From Paenibacillus sp. JJ-100 (GTDB taxonomy: Bacteria; Bacillota; Bacilli; Paenibacillales; Paenibacillaceae), in the NCBI RefSeq assembly GCF_948329825.1, contig NZ_CAOJCM010000003.1, forward strand, positions 434,001 to 498,000: a stretch of 64,000 nucleotides of DNA. The letters run 5' to 3'. The notes under the pieces were generated by a model. The model was not told the origin of the DNA and did not search any database. It saw only the letters and a list, made by a program, of their open reading frames with translations. The number at the start of each line of letters is the position of its first letter. Positions within the stretch are counted from its first letter, which is position 1. Positions 1-8,847 of the stretch are shown here, in pieces. A program made the translations under genes and the position numbers.

Positions 1-2
1 GT

Positions 3-218
3 ACACGTGTATTTGCCTTGTTGTTTGTCGCTGTGATGGTCGGTGCGCTGTTTACAGCTAAAGCGGGTCAGCCGTTCCTGAGCGGAACAGAGTTTGACTA
101 TATGCTGATGGCAGGCTCTTTGACTCTTCTCTTGACGGGAAGTCGTTTTCTGGCGCTGGATTATCTGTTCAACCGCCAAGGAAGCGCACGTCAGAATAGT
201 CAGAATATGAGTGCCTGA
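3..218 (+). CDS. DoxX-like membrane protein, C-terminal part only
   Basis: The reading frame is open from the window edge, so the N-terminus lies outside. About 71 residues remain. They contain two hydrophobic stretches (ALLFVAVMVGALFTA and YMLMAGSLTLLLTG) separated by a short polar loop, and a charged tail. This is typical of the last two helices of the four-helix DoxX family, integral membrane proteins often linked to redox homeostasis. The family call rests on helix pattern and length only. A long hairpin terminator follows at 335-405. Confidence 0.5.
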   Translation, partial: TRVFALLFVAVMVGALFTAKAGQPFLSGTEFDYMLMAGSLTLLLTGSRFLALDYLFNRQGSARQNSQNMSA

Positions 219-334
219 TCTGCATCAGAGGGGAATACGAATGTGCACGATTGTACACAACCAAGAACACCAACAAAATGATAGTCTACAAGCATAAAAG
301 AAAGTGTTGAAAAGCAGGAAGGTTCTTGAGACTA

Positions 335-405
335 GGCTCTTTGCTTGCCAGTTCGATAAGGTAATGATGATTACCGGATCGAATGGACAAGTAAAGAGCT
401 TTTTT
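335..405 (+). terminator. Long intrinsic terminator
   Basis: A long, nearly perfect stem runs from GGCTCTTTGCTTG (335 on) to its complement ending AAAGAGC at 393-399, with an inner GGTAAT/ATTACC helix. It is followed by six T residues. It ends the DoxX-like transcript. Confidence 0.85.
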
Positions 406-433
406 AGTTTGGACGAAAGAACGTTACTTTTGA

Positions 434-439
434 TATAAT
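434..439 (+). promoter_or_regulatory. Possible -10 box for the pirin gene
   Basis: TATAAT lies 77 bases before the chosen pirin start, downstream of the preceding terminator. The best -35 candidate, TTGGAC near 409, is 19 bases upstream, so the spacing is loose. Confidence 0.35.
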
Positions 440-515
440 GAAAATAAGTATGCTACTAAGAAAAAATAAGAAGAATTTGGTACGCACAATAACAGGTTTA
501 AGGAGGTTGCGCCAT

Positions 516-1217
516 ATGATTAAGATCATTCCATCCGAAGCACGTTCCAGCTTTGATCGGGGCTGGCTGCGCGGTAGTCACAGCTTTTCTTTTGGGGAAT
601 ATCAGGACCCGGACAACACCGCCTTTGGACCGATGCGGGTAGCTAACGATGATATTATTGCACCAGGTCGAGGTTTCGGTGCACACCCACACAGTGATAT
701 GGAGATTGTATCCATCGTGCTGAATGGCAAGCTGAGACATGAGGATAGTCTGGGTAACGTTGCAGTAACAGGTTTTGGCAGTATTCAGCGCATGTCGGCA
801 GGAAGCGGCGTCATTCATACAGAGCATAACGCCTCAGATACCGAGGAAGTTAGACTTCTACAGCTTTGGTTTATGCCACATACGAAAGGGCTGCAGCCAT
901 CCTACGAAACGACTTCCTTTGATGTATCCGCTCTTGAAGGGGCTATTGTGCCTGTAGCATCATCTCAAGGTGGGCCACGGACAGCCACGGTTCATCAAGA
1001 CATGACCATTTACCTTGGGCGGTTATCGAAAGGCAAGACGCTTGATTTCGAACAAAACGAAGGTCGCCGCGTCTACATTTTCTCCATCGAAGGCAAGCTT
1101 GGACTTCAACAGGAACATGTGTTACACACAGGAGATACGGCACGGATCGAAAAGACGGCTTCCCTGAAGCTGGAAGGGCATGAGGATACCTTCTACATGT
1201 TGATTGATCTGCCTTAG
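516..1217 (+). CDS. Pirin family protein
   Basis: A 233-residue bicupin of the pirin family, mono-metal proteins of which some act as quercetin dioxygenases or redox sensors. The N-terminal cupin carries the family signature GFGAHPHSDMEIVSIV, with two His of the metal site, followed by HEDSLGN and the later IHTEHNAS segment, which supplies the remaining His/Glu ligands. The frame extends 26 codons upstream, but ATG 516 is preceded by AAGGAGG at correct spacing and the upstream residues (basic, leucine-rich) do not match pirins. The C-terminal cupin is less conserved, as usual. A small conserved gene follows 48 bases downstream, probably in the same transcript. The substrate cannot be read from sequence. 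Confidence 0.9.
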   Translation: MIKIIPSEARSSFDRGWLRGSHSFSFGEYQDPDNTAFGPMRVANDDIIAPGRGFGAHPHSDMEIVSIVLNGKLRHEDSLGNVAVTGFGSIQRMSAGSGVIHTEHNASDTEEVRLLQLWFMPHTKGLQPSYETTSFDVSALEGAIVPVASSQGGPRTATVHQDMTIYLGRLSKGKTLDFEQNEGRRVYIFSIEGKLGLQQEHVLHTGDTARIEKTASLKLEGHEDTFYMLIDLP

Positions 1218-1265
1218 TTAAGAAACATAAATTCTCACTCCAAGATCAAAGGAGGAATGATCCGT

Positions 1266-1604
1266 ATGGCACAGCAGGAATGGTTCATGGTAAAACACGG
1301 TGTGACCGGTCGCGGACTAGCGAATAGCAAGACAGATGCAGAGCTGTCCTATCGATTTCAGCAGGAAGGAACAGGATATCTCTTCACCGTGACAGGGCTG
1401 GACGAGCAGACCGTGAACAAGATTCTGGAGCTTCGACAGGAATTGAATGTATTCCGGTTCGTACAGCGCAAAGACCGGCCTCTAACAAAGCATTGGTATT
1501 ATGTTGATGGAGACCGTGTAAAATATGATAAAGAGCGGTATACTCTTATCATCTATGCCAAGTCAGAGATTCAATATGTACCTGATGAGTATTTTGCAGA
1601 TTGA
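1266..1604 (+). CDS. Conserved hypothetical protein, 112 residues
   Basis: A small soluble protein starting MAQQEWFMVKHG, rich in aromatic and charged residues, with no signal peptide or membrane segment. I do not recognise a named domain. GGAGG at 1251-1255 gives 10 bases of spacing to ATG 1266 but only one to the in-frame ATG 1257, so 1266 is preferred. It follows the pirin gene closely and is ended by a terminator at 1638-1661, which suggests a two-gene transcript. Confidence 0.7.
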   Translation: MAQQEWFMVKHGVTGRGLANSKTDAELSYRFQQEGTGYLFTVTGLDEQTVNKILELRQELNVFRFVQRKDRPLTKHWYYVDGDRVKYDKERYTLIIYAKSEIQYVPDEYFAD

Positions 1605-1637
1605 TGCTCTACTTGAAGACATAGAAATCATTGTTTG

Positions 1638-1661
1638 AACCTTCCAATCGGGAGGTTTTTT
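1638..1661 (+). terminator. Intrinsic terminator
   Basis: AACCTTCC, a four-base loop, GGGAGGTT (one G-T pair), then a T run. It separates the pirin transcript from the iron-transport operon. Confidence 0.75.
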
Positions 1662-1763
1662 CCTAATGGATGTAGGATAGAAAGATTAGATGTTGCACCT
1701 TGATTGTTTAAGGAAATTCAATAAGATTCTATAAAATGGATATTAAAATTAAACATCAAAAGG

Positions 1764-1793
1764 TTGACACTTTAAAATAGATGTCGGTATACT
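1764..1793 (+). promoter_or_regulatory. Sigma-A promoter of the siderophore import operon
   Basis: TTGACA at 1764-1769 and TATACT at 1788-1793 with an 18-base spacer. The -10 box is immediately followed by a perfect Fur palindrome, so Fur would cover the transcription start. Confidence 0.8.
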
Positions 1794-1794
1794 G

Positions 1795-1809
1795 ATTATC
1801 ATTGATAAT
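1795..1809. promoter_or_regulatory. Fur box
   Basis: ATTATCATTGATAAT is a perfect 7-1-7 inverted repeat matching the Bacillus Fur consensus TGATAATNATTATCA. It overlaps the expected transcription start of the importer operon, so iron-dependent repression is the natural reading. Confidence 0.88.
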
Positions 1810-1888
1810 GAATATCAATATCAGCGAACAGAGCAAAGTAGAGCAGATGTGCATGTTTTACAGCGATACTAAGGGGATAAATGCAGAG

Positions 1889-2842
1889 ATGAAGTTAAGG
1901 TATATGTTGGTTGTGCTTGTGGTTCTATCAGTTGTGTACATATTTATTGGCAATTCAAATATTTCACCTTTGGATATCTTTCATCTGACTCCTGTTCAGC
2001 TACAAGTGCTGCAAGTCAGTCGCTTCCCTCGCTTAATCAGCATTCTGGTTGCGGGAATCAGCATGAGTGTCATCGGTTTGATCATGCAGCAGCTTACACG
2101 TAACCGATTCGTATCCCCAACAACTGCAGGTACGATGGACTCGGCCCGTCTGGGTATACTAGTTACGCTAATGTGGTTTCCTGGGGCATCCCCTCTGCAG
2201 AAGATGCTGGTAGCCTTTGCCTTTGCTCTTGCCGGAACGTTAATTTTCATGCGCATTCTGGAGAAGGTCAAATTCAAGGACACGATCTATATCGCACTGC
2301 TAGGATTGATGTTTGGTAACATTGTTAGCTCTGTAACGACATTTTTTGCCTACAAAAATGATCTGATCCAGAACATCTCTTCCTGGTTGCAGGGGGACTT
2401 CTCTACCATCATGAAGGGACGCTACGAACTGATTTACATCAGTATCCCTTTACTCATTATTGTATATCTGTTTGCCAATCGTTTTACACTTGCGGGCATG
2501 GGTGAGGATTTTGCAACCAACCTCGGACTAGCTTACCGACGAGTTGTGAATCTTGGTCTGATTCTTGTCGCCATGGTTTCGGCCGTCGTTATTATCACCG
2601 TAGGTACGATCCCGTTTCTGGGACTGGTTGTGCCGAACATAGTAACCCTCTATAAGGGAGATAACCTGCGTGATACGCTGCCGCATACGGCTGTTCTTGG
2701 TGCGATATTTGTGTTGGTCTGCGATATTCTCGGACAGCTAATCATCTATCCTTACCAGCTTTCTATCAGTCTGACAGTAGGTGTAGTGGGCAGTGTACTG
2801 TTCCTGTATTTATTGCTTCGAAGAAAGGCACATGGATCATGA
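1889..2842 (+). CDS. Siderophore ABC transporter permease (FecCD family), YclN-like
   Basis: A 317-residue polytopic membrane protein with about nine hydrophobic helices. It has FecCD-family motifs such as RFPRLISILVAGISMSVIGL near the N-terminus and GTIPFLGLVVPNIV near residue 245. It pairs with the next gene to form the membrane channel of a ferric-siderophore importer. The frame is open from 1802, but that start lies inside the Fur box and promoter. ATG 1889 (after AAGGGG at 1871) gives the normal family length. The next permease overlaps by four bases (ATGA). Gene order matches B. subtilis yclNOPQ, the petrobactin importer; the substrate is inferred from order and the binding protein. Confidence 0.9.
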   Translation: MKLRYMLVVLVVLSVVYIFIGNSNISPLDIFHLTPVQLQVLQVSRFPRLISILVAGISMSVIGLIMQQLTRNRFVSPTTAGTMDSARLGILVTLMWFPGASPLQKMLVAFAFALAGTLIFMRILEKVKFKDTIYIALLGLMFGNIVSSVTTFFAYKNDLIQNISSWLQGDFSTIMKGRYELIYISIPLLIIVYLFANRFTLAGMGEDFATNLGLAYRRVVNLGLILVAMVSAVVIITVGTIPFLGLVVPNIVTLYKGDNLRDTLPHTAVLGAIFVLVCDILGQLIIYPYQLSISLTVGVVGSVLFLYLLLRRKAHGS

Positions 2843-3807
2843 AAATGAAATATACGGCGAATACTTGGAAATTCGGCTTGCTGATTGTTGCGGCAATGTT
2901 GCTCATCGGTCTGTTTCTGATCATTCAGGCTGGCGGCAATTGGGATTACATCTTACCCCGCAGAGGCAAAAAAATACTGGCCATCGTGCTGACAGGGGGC
3001 TGTATTGCCTACGCTACGACTATTTTCCAAACGATTACAAACAACCGGATTTTGACACCTGGCATTATGGGGCTCGATTCTCTATATATGCTGTTTCAGA
3101 CCTTTGCCGTCTTTGTGTTCGGCAGTACGCACATCAGCTTTGTGAATAAAAACCTGAATTTCACCATATCGGTGATCCTTATGTCTTTGTTTGCACTCCT
3201 GCTGCACCGGTTTATGTTTCGCAAGGAACAGGGGCGTAATATTTATCTGCTTCTACTGGTAGGTTTGATCTTGGGAACGCTGTTCCAGAGCATGTCGTCC
3301 TTCATGGAGGTGCTGATCGACCCGAACGAATTTTTGGTGCTGCAAGGTAAAATGTTCGCAAGCTTTAATAATGTGAATACGGATCTTCTACTCATATCTA
3401 TTCTTGCTATATTAGCAATTTTATTGTATGCGCGGAAATTCACAAAGTATCTGGATGTGTTGTCCCTTGGAAGAGATCATGCGGTCAATCTGGGTCTGGA
3501 TTATCAGTACATTGTGAAAAGATTGCTGCTGGTAGTTATGATCATGGTTTCAATCTCTACAGCGCTGGTTGGCCCGATTATGTTTCTGGGCTTGCTCGTT
3601 GTCAATCTGGCACATCAGGTATTCCGGACACATCGTCACGTCGTGTTGATCTGGGGCTCCGTTCTGATTGCTGTGGTTGCTCTGGTTGGTGGGCAGCTCA
3701 TTGTCGAGCGGGTGTTTACTTTTGCGACCACGGTCAGCGTTATTATCAATTTCATAGGCGGTGTGTACTTTATCTATTTGCTGCTAAAGGAGAATAAGTC
3801 GTGGTAG
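2839..3807 (+). CDS. Siderophore ABC transporter permease (FecCD family), YclO-like
   Basis: Second channel subunit, 322 residues, with an N-terminal helix followed by a short periplasm-side segment containing YILPRRGKKILAIVLTGG, a conserved feature of this FecCD branch. GPIMFLGLLVVNLAHQV near residue 245 is the coupling region facing the ATPase. It overlaps the upstream permease by four bases and the downstream ATPase by seven, so the three are translationally coupled. The two permeases are divergent paralogues, which suggests a heterodimeric channel as in YclN/YclO or FatD/FatC. Confidence 0.9.
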   Translation: MKMKYTANTWKFGLLIVAAMLLIGLFLIIQAGGNWDYILPRRGKKILAIVLTGGCIAYATTIFQTITNNRILTPGIMGLDSLYMLFQTFAVFVFGSTHISFVNKNLNFTISVILMSLFALLLHRFMFRKEQGRNIYLLLLVGLILGTLFQSMSSFMEVLIDPNEFLVLQGKMFASFNNVNTDLLLISILAILAILLYARKFTKYLDVLSLGRDHAVNLGLDYQYIVKRLLLVVMIMVSISTALVGPIMFLGLLVVNLAHQVFRTHRHVVLIWGSVLIAVVALVGGQLIVERVFTFATTVSVIINFIGGVYFIYLLLKENKSW

Positions 3808-4559
3808 AAGTTCGAAATGTCACCAAACAATACGGGGGCGTCCGGGTAGTGGATGACGTGTCACTAAACATCCCCAAAGGAAAGATCACATCGTTTATCG
3901 GTCCCAACGGTGCAGGCAAGAGCACATTGTTATCCATGATCACCAGATTAATCGGCAAGGATGCGGGACAAGTGCTGATCGAAGGCAAGGAAATTGAAAG
4001 CTGGAAGAACAAAGACCTGTCACGCAAACTATCTGTACTCAAACAATCCAATCACATCAATATCCGATTGACTGTGGAGGATTTAGTGGCGTTTGGCCGA
4101 TTTCCTTATTCGCAAGGAAGGCTGACAGCCGAGGATCGACAGTCGATTCAGGAAGCGATTGATTACATGGAACTGTCTCCTTTCCGAAAAAAATATCTGG
4201 ATGAGCTGAGTGGTGGGCAGCGCCAACGGGCCTATATTGCCATGGTGATTGCACAGAACACAGAGTACATTCTGCTGGACGAGCCGCTCAACAACCTGGA
4301 CATGAAACATTCCGTCCAGATTATGAAAGTGCTGCGTAATATGGTGGACGAGCTTGGTAAAACAATCGTTATCGTCATTCATGACATCAATTTTGCCTCC
4401 TGTTACTCGGATTATATTGTTGCCCTCAAAGACGGCCGTATCGTGAAAGAAGGCAAAACAGAGGACATCATTAACACGGATGTATTACAGGAAGTCTATG
4501 ATATGCATATTCCGGTGCATGTCATTGATGGCCGGAAGATCGGCGTGTACTTTACTTAG
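3801..4559 (+). CDS. Siderophore ABC transporter ATPase, YclP-like
   Basis: A 252-residue ABC ATPase with Walker A GPNGAGKST (about residues 34-42), Q-loop in SVLKQSNHINIRLTVED, signature LSGGQRQRAYIAM, Walker B YILLDEPLNNLD and switch His in VIHDINFAS. The start is GTG 3801, inside the end of the permease gene (GTGGTAGAA). No ATG nearer than residue 55 would preserve Walker A. It energises the two upstream permeases, and length and motifs match YclP closely. Confidence 0.92.
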   Translation: MVEVRNVTKQYGGVRVVDDVSLNIPKGKITSFIGPNGAGKSTLLSMITRLIGKDAGQVLIEGKEIESWKNKDLSRKLSVLKQSNHINIRLTVEDLVAFGRFPYSQGRLTAEDRQSIQEAIDYMELSPFRKKYLDELSGGQRQRAYIAMVIAQNTEYILLDEPLNNLDMKHSVQIMKVLRNMVDELGKTIVIVIHDINFASCYSDYIVALKDGRIVKEGKTEDIINTDVLQEVYDMHIPVHVIDGRKIGVYFT

Positions 4560-4605
4560 GTGGAACATACAAATCAACATTAAACAGCGAGAGGGGTTTA
4601 TTTTA

Positions 4606-5598
4606 ATGAATACAAAAAAGGGTTGGTTATTTACATTGTTAGTTGTGCTGTCTGTTGTACTGGCAGCGTGTGGTGGCAATAAAGCAGAGGAACAGACTGG
4701 AGCTAGTAGTGGCAAAGGATCAGAAGCTGCTGCAGGAACAGAGCAGGCTGGTGACAGTGTAGTGATAAAACACAAGCTTGGTGAAACAACGGTGAAGAAA
4801 AATCCAGAAAAGGTTGTTGTGTTTGACTATGGCGTGCTGGATACACTCGATCAGCTTGGCGTTGAGGTAGCAGGTGTCCCACAGGAGGCGGTACCTTCTT
4901 ATCTGGCTAAATATGAAGATGCGAAGTATACCAACGTAGGAAGTCTGAAGGAAGCTGATTTTGAAAAAGTGAATGCCATGAATCCAGATCTCATCATCAT
5001 CTCTGGCCGACTGCAGGATTCCTATGAGGAACTTAGCAAGATTGCGCCAACCGTTTATATGGCTGTAGATAATGCGGATTACATGAATTCTCTGAGCAGC
5101 AACGTGAAAACGCTGGGTGAGATTTTCGGAAAAGAAGAGGAAGCAAAAGAGGCTATGGCATCGATTGAATCTTCCATTAAGGCTCTGCATGACAAAGTAA
5201 CGGCTTCAGGCAAAAATGCACTGGTCGTGCTGACCAACGAAGGCAAGCTTAGCGCATACGGTGCGGGTTCCCGTTTTGGTGTCATTCATGACGTATTCGG
5301 ATTCACTCCGTCGGATGCCAACATTGAAGTATCTACGCACGGGCAAAGCGTCTCATTTGAATATGTGATGGAGCAGAACCCGGATTATCTCTTCGTTGTG
5401 GATCGCAGTGCAGTTGTAGCAGGAAGTGGTGAGGCTGCACCAGCGAAACAGGTGATTGAGAACGATCTGGTTAAAAATACAACGGCTTATAAAGAAGGAC
5501 ATATCGTCTATTTGGATCCAAATTACTGGTACCTTTCGGGCGGTGGACTTGAATCGGTCCAGGAGATGATCAAGGAAGTCGACGCCAGCGTTCAATAA
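4606..5598 (+). CDS. Siderophore-binding lipoprotein, YclQ-like
   Basis: A 330-residue periplasmic-binding-type lipoprotein. The signal peptide (MNTKKGWLFTLLVVLSVVL) ends in lipobox LAAC, then a low-complexity Gly/Ser/Ala linker, then a two-lobe FecB-type domain. Segments such as VVVFDYGVLDTLDQLGVEV and NPDLIIISGRLQDSYEELS closely resemble petrobactin/ferric-catecholate binding proteins of the YclQ/FatB group. The frame extends upstream into the ATPase gene, but ATG 4606 with GAGAGGGG and the signal peptide fix the start. It is the last gene of the operon and is followed by a strong terminator. Substrate specificity is inferred from similarity. Confidence 0.92.
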   Translation: MNTKKGWLFTLLVVLSVVLAACGGNKAEEQTGASSGKGSEAAAGTEQAGDSVVIKHKLGETTVKKNPEKVVVFDYGVLDTLDQLGVEVAGVPQEAVPSYLAKYEDAKYTNVGSLKEADFEKVNAMNPDLIIISGRLQDSYEELSKIAPTVYMAVDNADYMNSLSSNVKTLGEIFGKEEEAKEAMASIESSIKALHDKVTASGKNALVVLTNEGKLSAYGAGSRFGVIHDVFGFTPSDANIEVSTHGQSVSFEYVMEQNPDYLFVVDRSAVVAGSGEAAPAKQVIENDLVKNTTAYKEGHIVYLDPNYWYLSGGGLESVQEMIKEVDASVQ

Positions 5599-5627
5599 TG
5601 AAGTAAAAGACTATAGATCATAGGCAT

Positions 5628-5682
5628 GGCACCTGAAAGGTCTCTGTTTAACACAGAGGCCTTTTTGGTGCCTGTTTGTTTT
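5628..5682 (+). terminator. Intrinsic terminator of the siderophore operon
   Basis: Nested stem: GGCACC pairs with GGTGCC (5667-5672), and the inner AAAGGTCTCTGT pairs with ACAGAGGCCTTT. A T-rich stretch follows. Confidence 0.8.
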
Positions 5683-5776
5683 AGGGGCACAATCCAATTT
5701 GTGAAAAAAGACCACATAATTCCTTGCCTTCTGGCACAAGCTACCTTGTATAAAAACAAGAATGGAGGGGCGGCAT

Positions 5777-7372
5777 ATGGCAGGTAACTCATCAGGCAAC
5801 GACAAGTCTAAAGGGTCAAAACGATCTTCTGACGATAACAACTATGTACCATTGGGACTGCCGTCCCCGCCTATTTTGAAGCAACCGATCAGTGAAATTC
5901 ATACGAACCAGGTTCAGGCGTTAAAAGAAATTTTCTCAGATTGCTCTGATGTGGTGTTCCGAAACGTCATGATTACTCCGGAAGTACAGGGACTGCTTGT
6001 ATACGTCGAGGGGATCGTGAATTCGGCAGATATTCAGGAGCATATGCTACGTCCGCTCATTCGAGGGTTGATCCAACAACGAACCGATGAGCCAGATATG
6101 CCTATTGATGATACGCGGATTGAGCTGACACAAGTGAAGCGAGTTCAAACCTGGGCTGCTGCGACAGAGGGCGTGCTTGCCTCGTCCGCATTATTGGTCA
6201 TGGACGGAGAACGTGAAGCTTGGTTGTTCAACGTCAAAGGTGGGGTCAGAAGAGGCGTTGAGGAGCCGCAGACCGAGTCTGTCATACGTGGACCTCGCGA
6301 GGGATTTACAGAGACCTTGCGTATGAACACGGCGTTGTTGCGTTTCAAGCTGAAGACACCTGCACTCAAGATGGTGAGTATGACACTGGGCTCCGATAGC
6401 AAAACCGATATCGTTTTGGTCTATCTGGAGGGTGTTGCAGATCCCCAAGTTATTCAAGATGCCAAGAAACGTCTGGAGAAGATTGAAATAGACGGTATTC
6501 TGGAGAGCGGTTATATCGAAGAACTCATTGAAGATCATCCGTACTCTCCTTTTCCACAGATGCATTATTCCGAGCGACCGGATACAGTCGCTGGAAACTT
6601 GCTGGAGGGGCGCTTCTCCATTATGGTGGACGGCACGCCATTTGCTCTAATCGCACCCGTCACGATGTGGCAGATGTTACAGGCCAGCGAGGATTATTAT
6701 GAACGGTTTTTCATCAGTAATCTGATTCGCTGGATTCGATTCTTGTTTGTTGCCATCGCTCTATTCCTGCCAGCACTGTATATTGCTATAACAACCTTTC
6801 ATCAGGATATGTTGCCAACGACGTTGATCCTCAGTATTGCAGGTGCGCGGGAAGCAATCCCTTTCCCAGCTCTCATAGAAGCGCTCATTATGGAATTATC
6901 CTTTGAGGCCCTTCGAGAAGCCGGGGTAAGATTACCTAAAACAGTCGGACAAGCCGTCAGTATCCTCGGTGCTTTGGTTATTGGTCAAGCGGCTGTACAG
7001 GCAGGAATTGTATCTGCACCGATGGTTATTATCGTATCCATGACGGGGATTGCATCCTTCACTATACCTAGGTTCAACTTTGCTATTACCGTTCGATTAT
7101 TGCGGTTTCCGCTCATGCTCCTGGCAGGGATGATGGGGTTATACGGCATTGTTATTGGTCTGGTGTTAATCTCTGTGCATCTGACGCAGATGACCTCATT
7201 TGGTGTACCTTATCTGTCCGGGCTCAGCCCGTACAACATGAAAGATACCAAAGATATTGTGGTTCGGGCACCTTGGTGGAAGATGATCAATCGTCCTTCG
7301 ACCGTACACCGAGACCGCAAACGTATGGTCAGAGATATTAATGGTTCGCCGGAAGCAGAGGAAGGATGGTGA
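5777..7372 (+). CDS. Spore germination receptor A subunit (GerA family)
   Basis: A 531-residue GerAA/GerKA-type receptor subunit. The hydrophilic N-terminal half (about 1-300) holds the family signature FRNVMITPEVQGLLVYVEG and TRIELTQVKRVQTW. The C-terminal half has about five membrane helices with the conserved GAREAIPFPALIEALIMEL block. Such subunits form nutrient germinant receptors in the inner spore membrane with B and C subunits. ATG 5777 is preceded by GGAGGGG at ideal spacing, and the earlier in-frame ATG 5762 precedes that site. It starts a four-gene operon (A, C, small protein, B). The Ser/Lys/Asp-rich N-terminal 30 residues are disordered. The germinant cannot be predicted. Confidence 0.93.
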   Translation: MAGNSSGNDKSKGSKRSSDDNNYVPLGLPSPPILKQPISEIHTNQVQALKEIFSDCSDVVFRNVMITPEVQGLLVYVEGIVNSADIQEHMLRPLIRGLIQQRTDEPDMPIDDTRIELTQVKRVQTWAAATEGVLASSALLVMDGEREAWLFNVKGGVRRGVEEPQTESVIRGPREGFTETLRMNTALLRFKLKTPALKMVSMTLGSDSKTDIVLVYLEGVADPQVIQDAKKRLEKIEIDGILESGYIEELIEDHPYSPFPQMHYSERPDTVAGNLLEGRFSIMVDGTPFALIAPVTMWQMLQASEDYYERFFISNLIRWIRFLFVAIALFLPALYIAITTFHQDMLPTTLILSIAGAREAIPFPALIEALIMELSFEALREAGVRLPKTVGQAVSILGALVIGQAAVQAGIVSAPMVIIVSMTGIASFTIPRFNFAITVRLLRFPLMLLAGMMGLYGIVIGLVLISVHLTQMTSFGVPYLSGLSPYNMKDTKDIVVRAPWWKMINRPSTVHRDRKRMVRDINGSPEAEEGW

Positions 7373-7376
7373 GTCC

Positions 7377-8576
7377 ATGAAGATTTTAATGAAATACAAG
7401 GCGGTCATTGCGCTCATTCTGTGCACCTCCCTGCTATCGGGCTGCTGGGATCGAGAGGAGATCAATGATATTGCTTTTGTGATAGGCATTGCCGTTGATA
7501 AAGAAGAGGATAACTATAGAGCAAGCCTGCAAATTGCGCTTCCAGGACAGTCAGGTTCAACGGGCAGTGAGGGAGGAGGCGGGGGAACAAGTGGTGACAA
7601 ATCCTGGTTTCTTCTCTCCAACACAGCCCGAACGCTGCGTGAAACAAGCCTTGCAGGTCAAAAATCGTTATCTCGGAGAATTTATTATGCACATCGGAGA
7701 ACGATTCTCATCGGAGAAGAACTTGCCCGTGAAGGAGTGGCCTCCATGCTTGACTTACTTACGCGATATCCGCTCAATCGGTTATCAGCATTGCCAGTCG
7801 TCACTCGGGGCGATGCTTACAAAGTGATTGATACAGACGCTCCCATTGAGAAGTTCCCTTCCGAGATGGTTCGTGAATTATGTTTCCTGCATATGAGAAA
7901 ACCACGCTCACTCAAAATATTTGTTGATTCTATTTTGAGTGAGGGCATTGATCCATTTCTGCCCATAGCTTCAGTCTCGGATAGCATACCGAAAGATTGG
8001 AAGGACTCCAAGACGAATATCAAACTAGATGGTCTGGCTATTTTCAAAAAAGATAAACTTGTTGGTTTGATGGATAAAGAACCGGCAGACGCTCTAATTC
8101 TTGCGATGGGGGAAGCCAATGCGCCTGAAGTAATGATCAAGGCTCCTCGCGGGAAGGGCGATATATTTATCAAACTGAATGAGAATAATGCTTCTCTTCA
8201 ACCTCGTATAGAAAATGGCAAGGTCAGTGTAGACATTGAACTATATGCTAAAGGTGTAGTCGTGGACAACGAATCGAATTACGGTGATCTGAGGGAAGAA
8301 GAGATCGTCAGAATCAATAATGATATTCGTCAGAAGATTAAGGCAGATATCGAAGAAGGCGTTCATCTGATCCAGAAGAAATTCAAAGCAGACATTCTGG
8401 GTATGGGCCGATCCATTCATCAACAACTGCCAAAGGAATGGAAGAAAATAAAGGATCGCTGGGATGTCCTCTACCCGGACGTTAAGGTTGAAGTCGTGCC
8501 GCATGTCTTGATTGAGAATGTTGGTGTGTTCAATAAACCAATCGGAGTCGTAGAGGAGGATATCGTACATGATTAA
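7377..8576 (+). CDS. Spore germination receptor C subunit, Ger(x)C lipoprotein
   Basis: A 399-residue lipoprotein with signal peptide and lipobox LLSGC, followed by WDREEINDIAFVIGIAVDKE, the hallmark N-terminus of GerAC/GerKC proteins. A Gly/Ser-rich stretch near residues 60-75 is a loop insertion. The C-terminal domain contains the EIVRINNDIRQKI and DVLYPDVKVEV segments of this family. ATG 7377 sits four bases after the A-subunit stop; the longer frame start would lie inside that gene and spoil the signal peptide. It is lipid-anchored on the outer face of the inner spore membrane and required for receptor function. Confidence 0.93.
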   Translation: MKILMKYKAVIALILCTSLLSGCWDREEINDIAFVIGIAVDKEEDNYRASLQIALPGQSGSTGSEGGGGGTSGDKSWFLLSNTARTLRETSLAGQKSLSRRIYYAHRRTILIGEELAREGVASMLDLLTRYPLNRLSALPVVTRGDAYKVIDTDAPIEKFPSEMVRELCFLHMRKPRSLKIFVDSILSEGIDPFLPIASVSDSIPKDWKDSKTNIKLDGLAIFKKDKLVGLMDKEPADALILAMGEANAPEVMIKAPRGKGDIFIKLNENNASLQPRIENGKVSVDIELYAKGVVVDNESNYGDLREEEIVRINNDIRQKIKADIEEGVHLIQKKFKADILGMGRSIHQQLPKEWKKIKDRWDVLYPDVKVEVVPHVLIENVGVFNKPIGVVEEDIVHD

Positions 8577-8790
8577 ACCGCTTGTGTATACATATCTGGC
8601 GATGGTTATTGTAGTGCTTGTCATGGATTTTCGACATCTGAAACAGGCAGCACCTATTAACCGCTGGTTGTCGTATGGTTTGATCGGCATTGGGATTGGT
8701 ATCTGGATGCATGTAACGACACTCAGCAAAACGTTTTATGTAACGGTATGGATAAGTCATGTGATCCAGCGCATACTGCCGTTGCCCTGA
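8569..8790 (+). CDS. Small two-helix membrane protein of the ger operon
   Basis: 73 residues with two hydrophobic stretches (LVYTYLAMVIVVLVM and WLSYGLIGIGIGIWMHV) and a basic link, ending IQRILPLP. It overlaps the C-subunit gene by eight bases and lies before the B-subunit gene, so it is co-expressed with the receptor. It resembles in size and position the D-type small membrane proteins found with some GerA-family receptors, which tune receptor activity. The match is by context only. Confidence 0.75.
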   Translation: MIKPLVYTYLAMVIVVLVMDFRHLKQAAPINRWLSYGLIGIGIGIWMHVTTLSKTFYVTVWISHVIQRILPLP

Positions 8791-8847
8791 TGAAGTTTAT
8801 AGAAGGGCTTTAATATGAAAAGCTACACGAATGAAAGGAGGGGGAAG

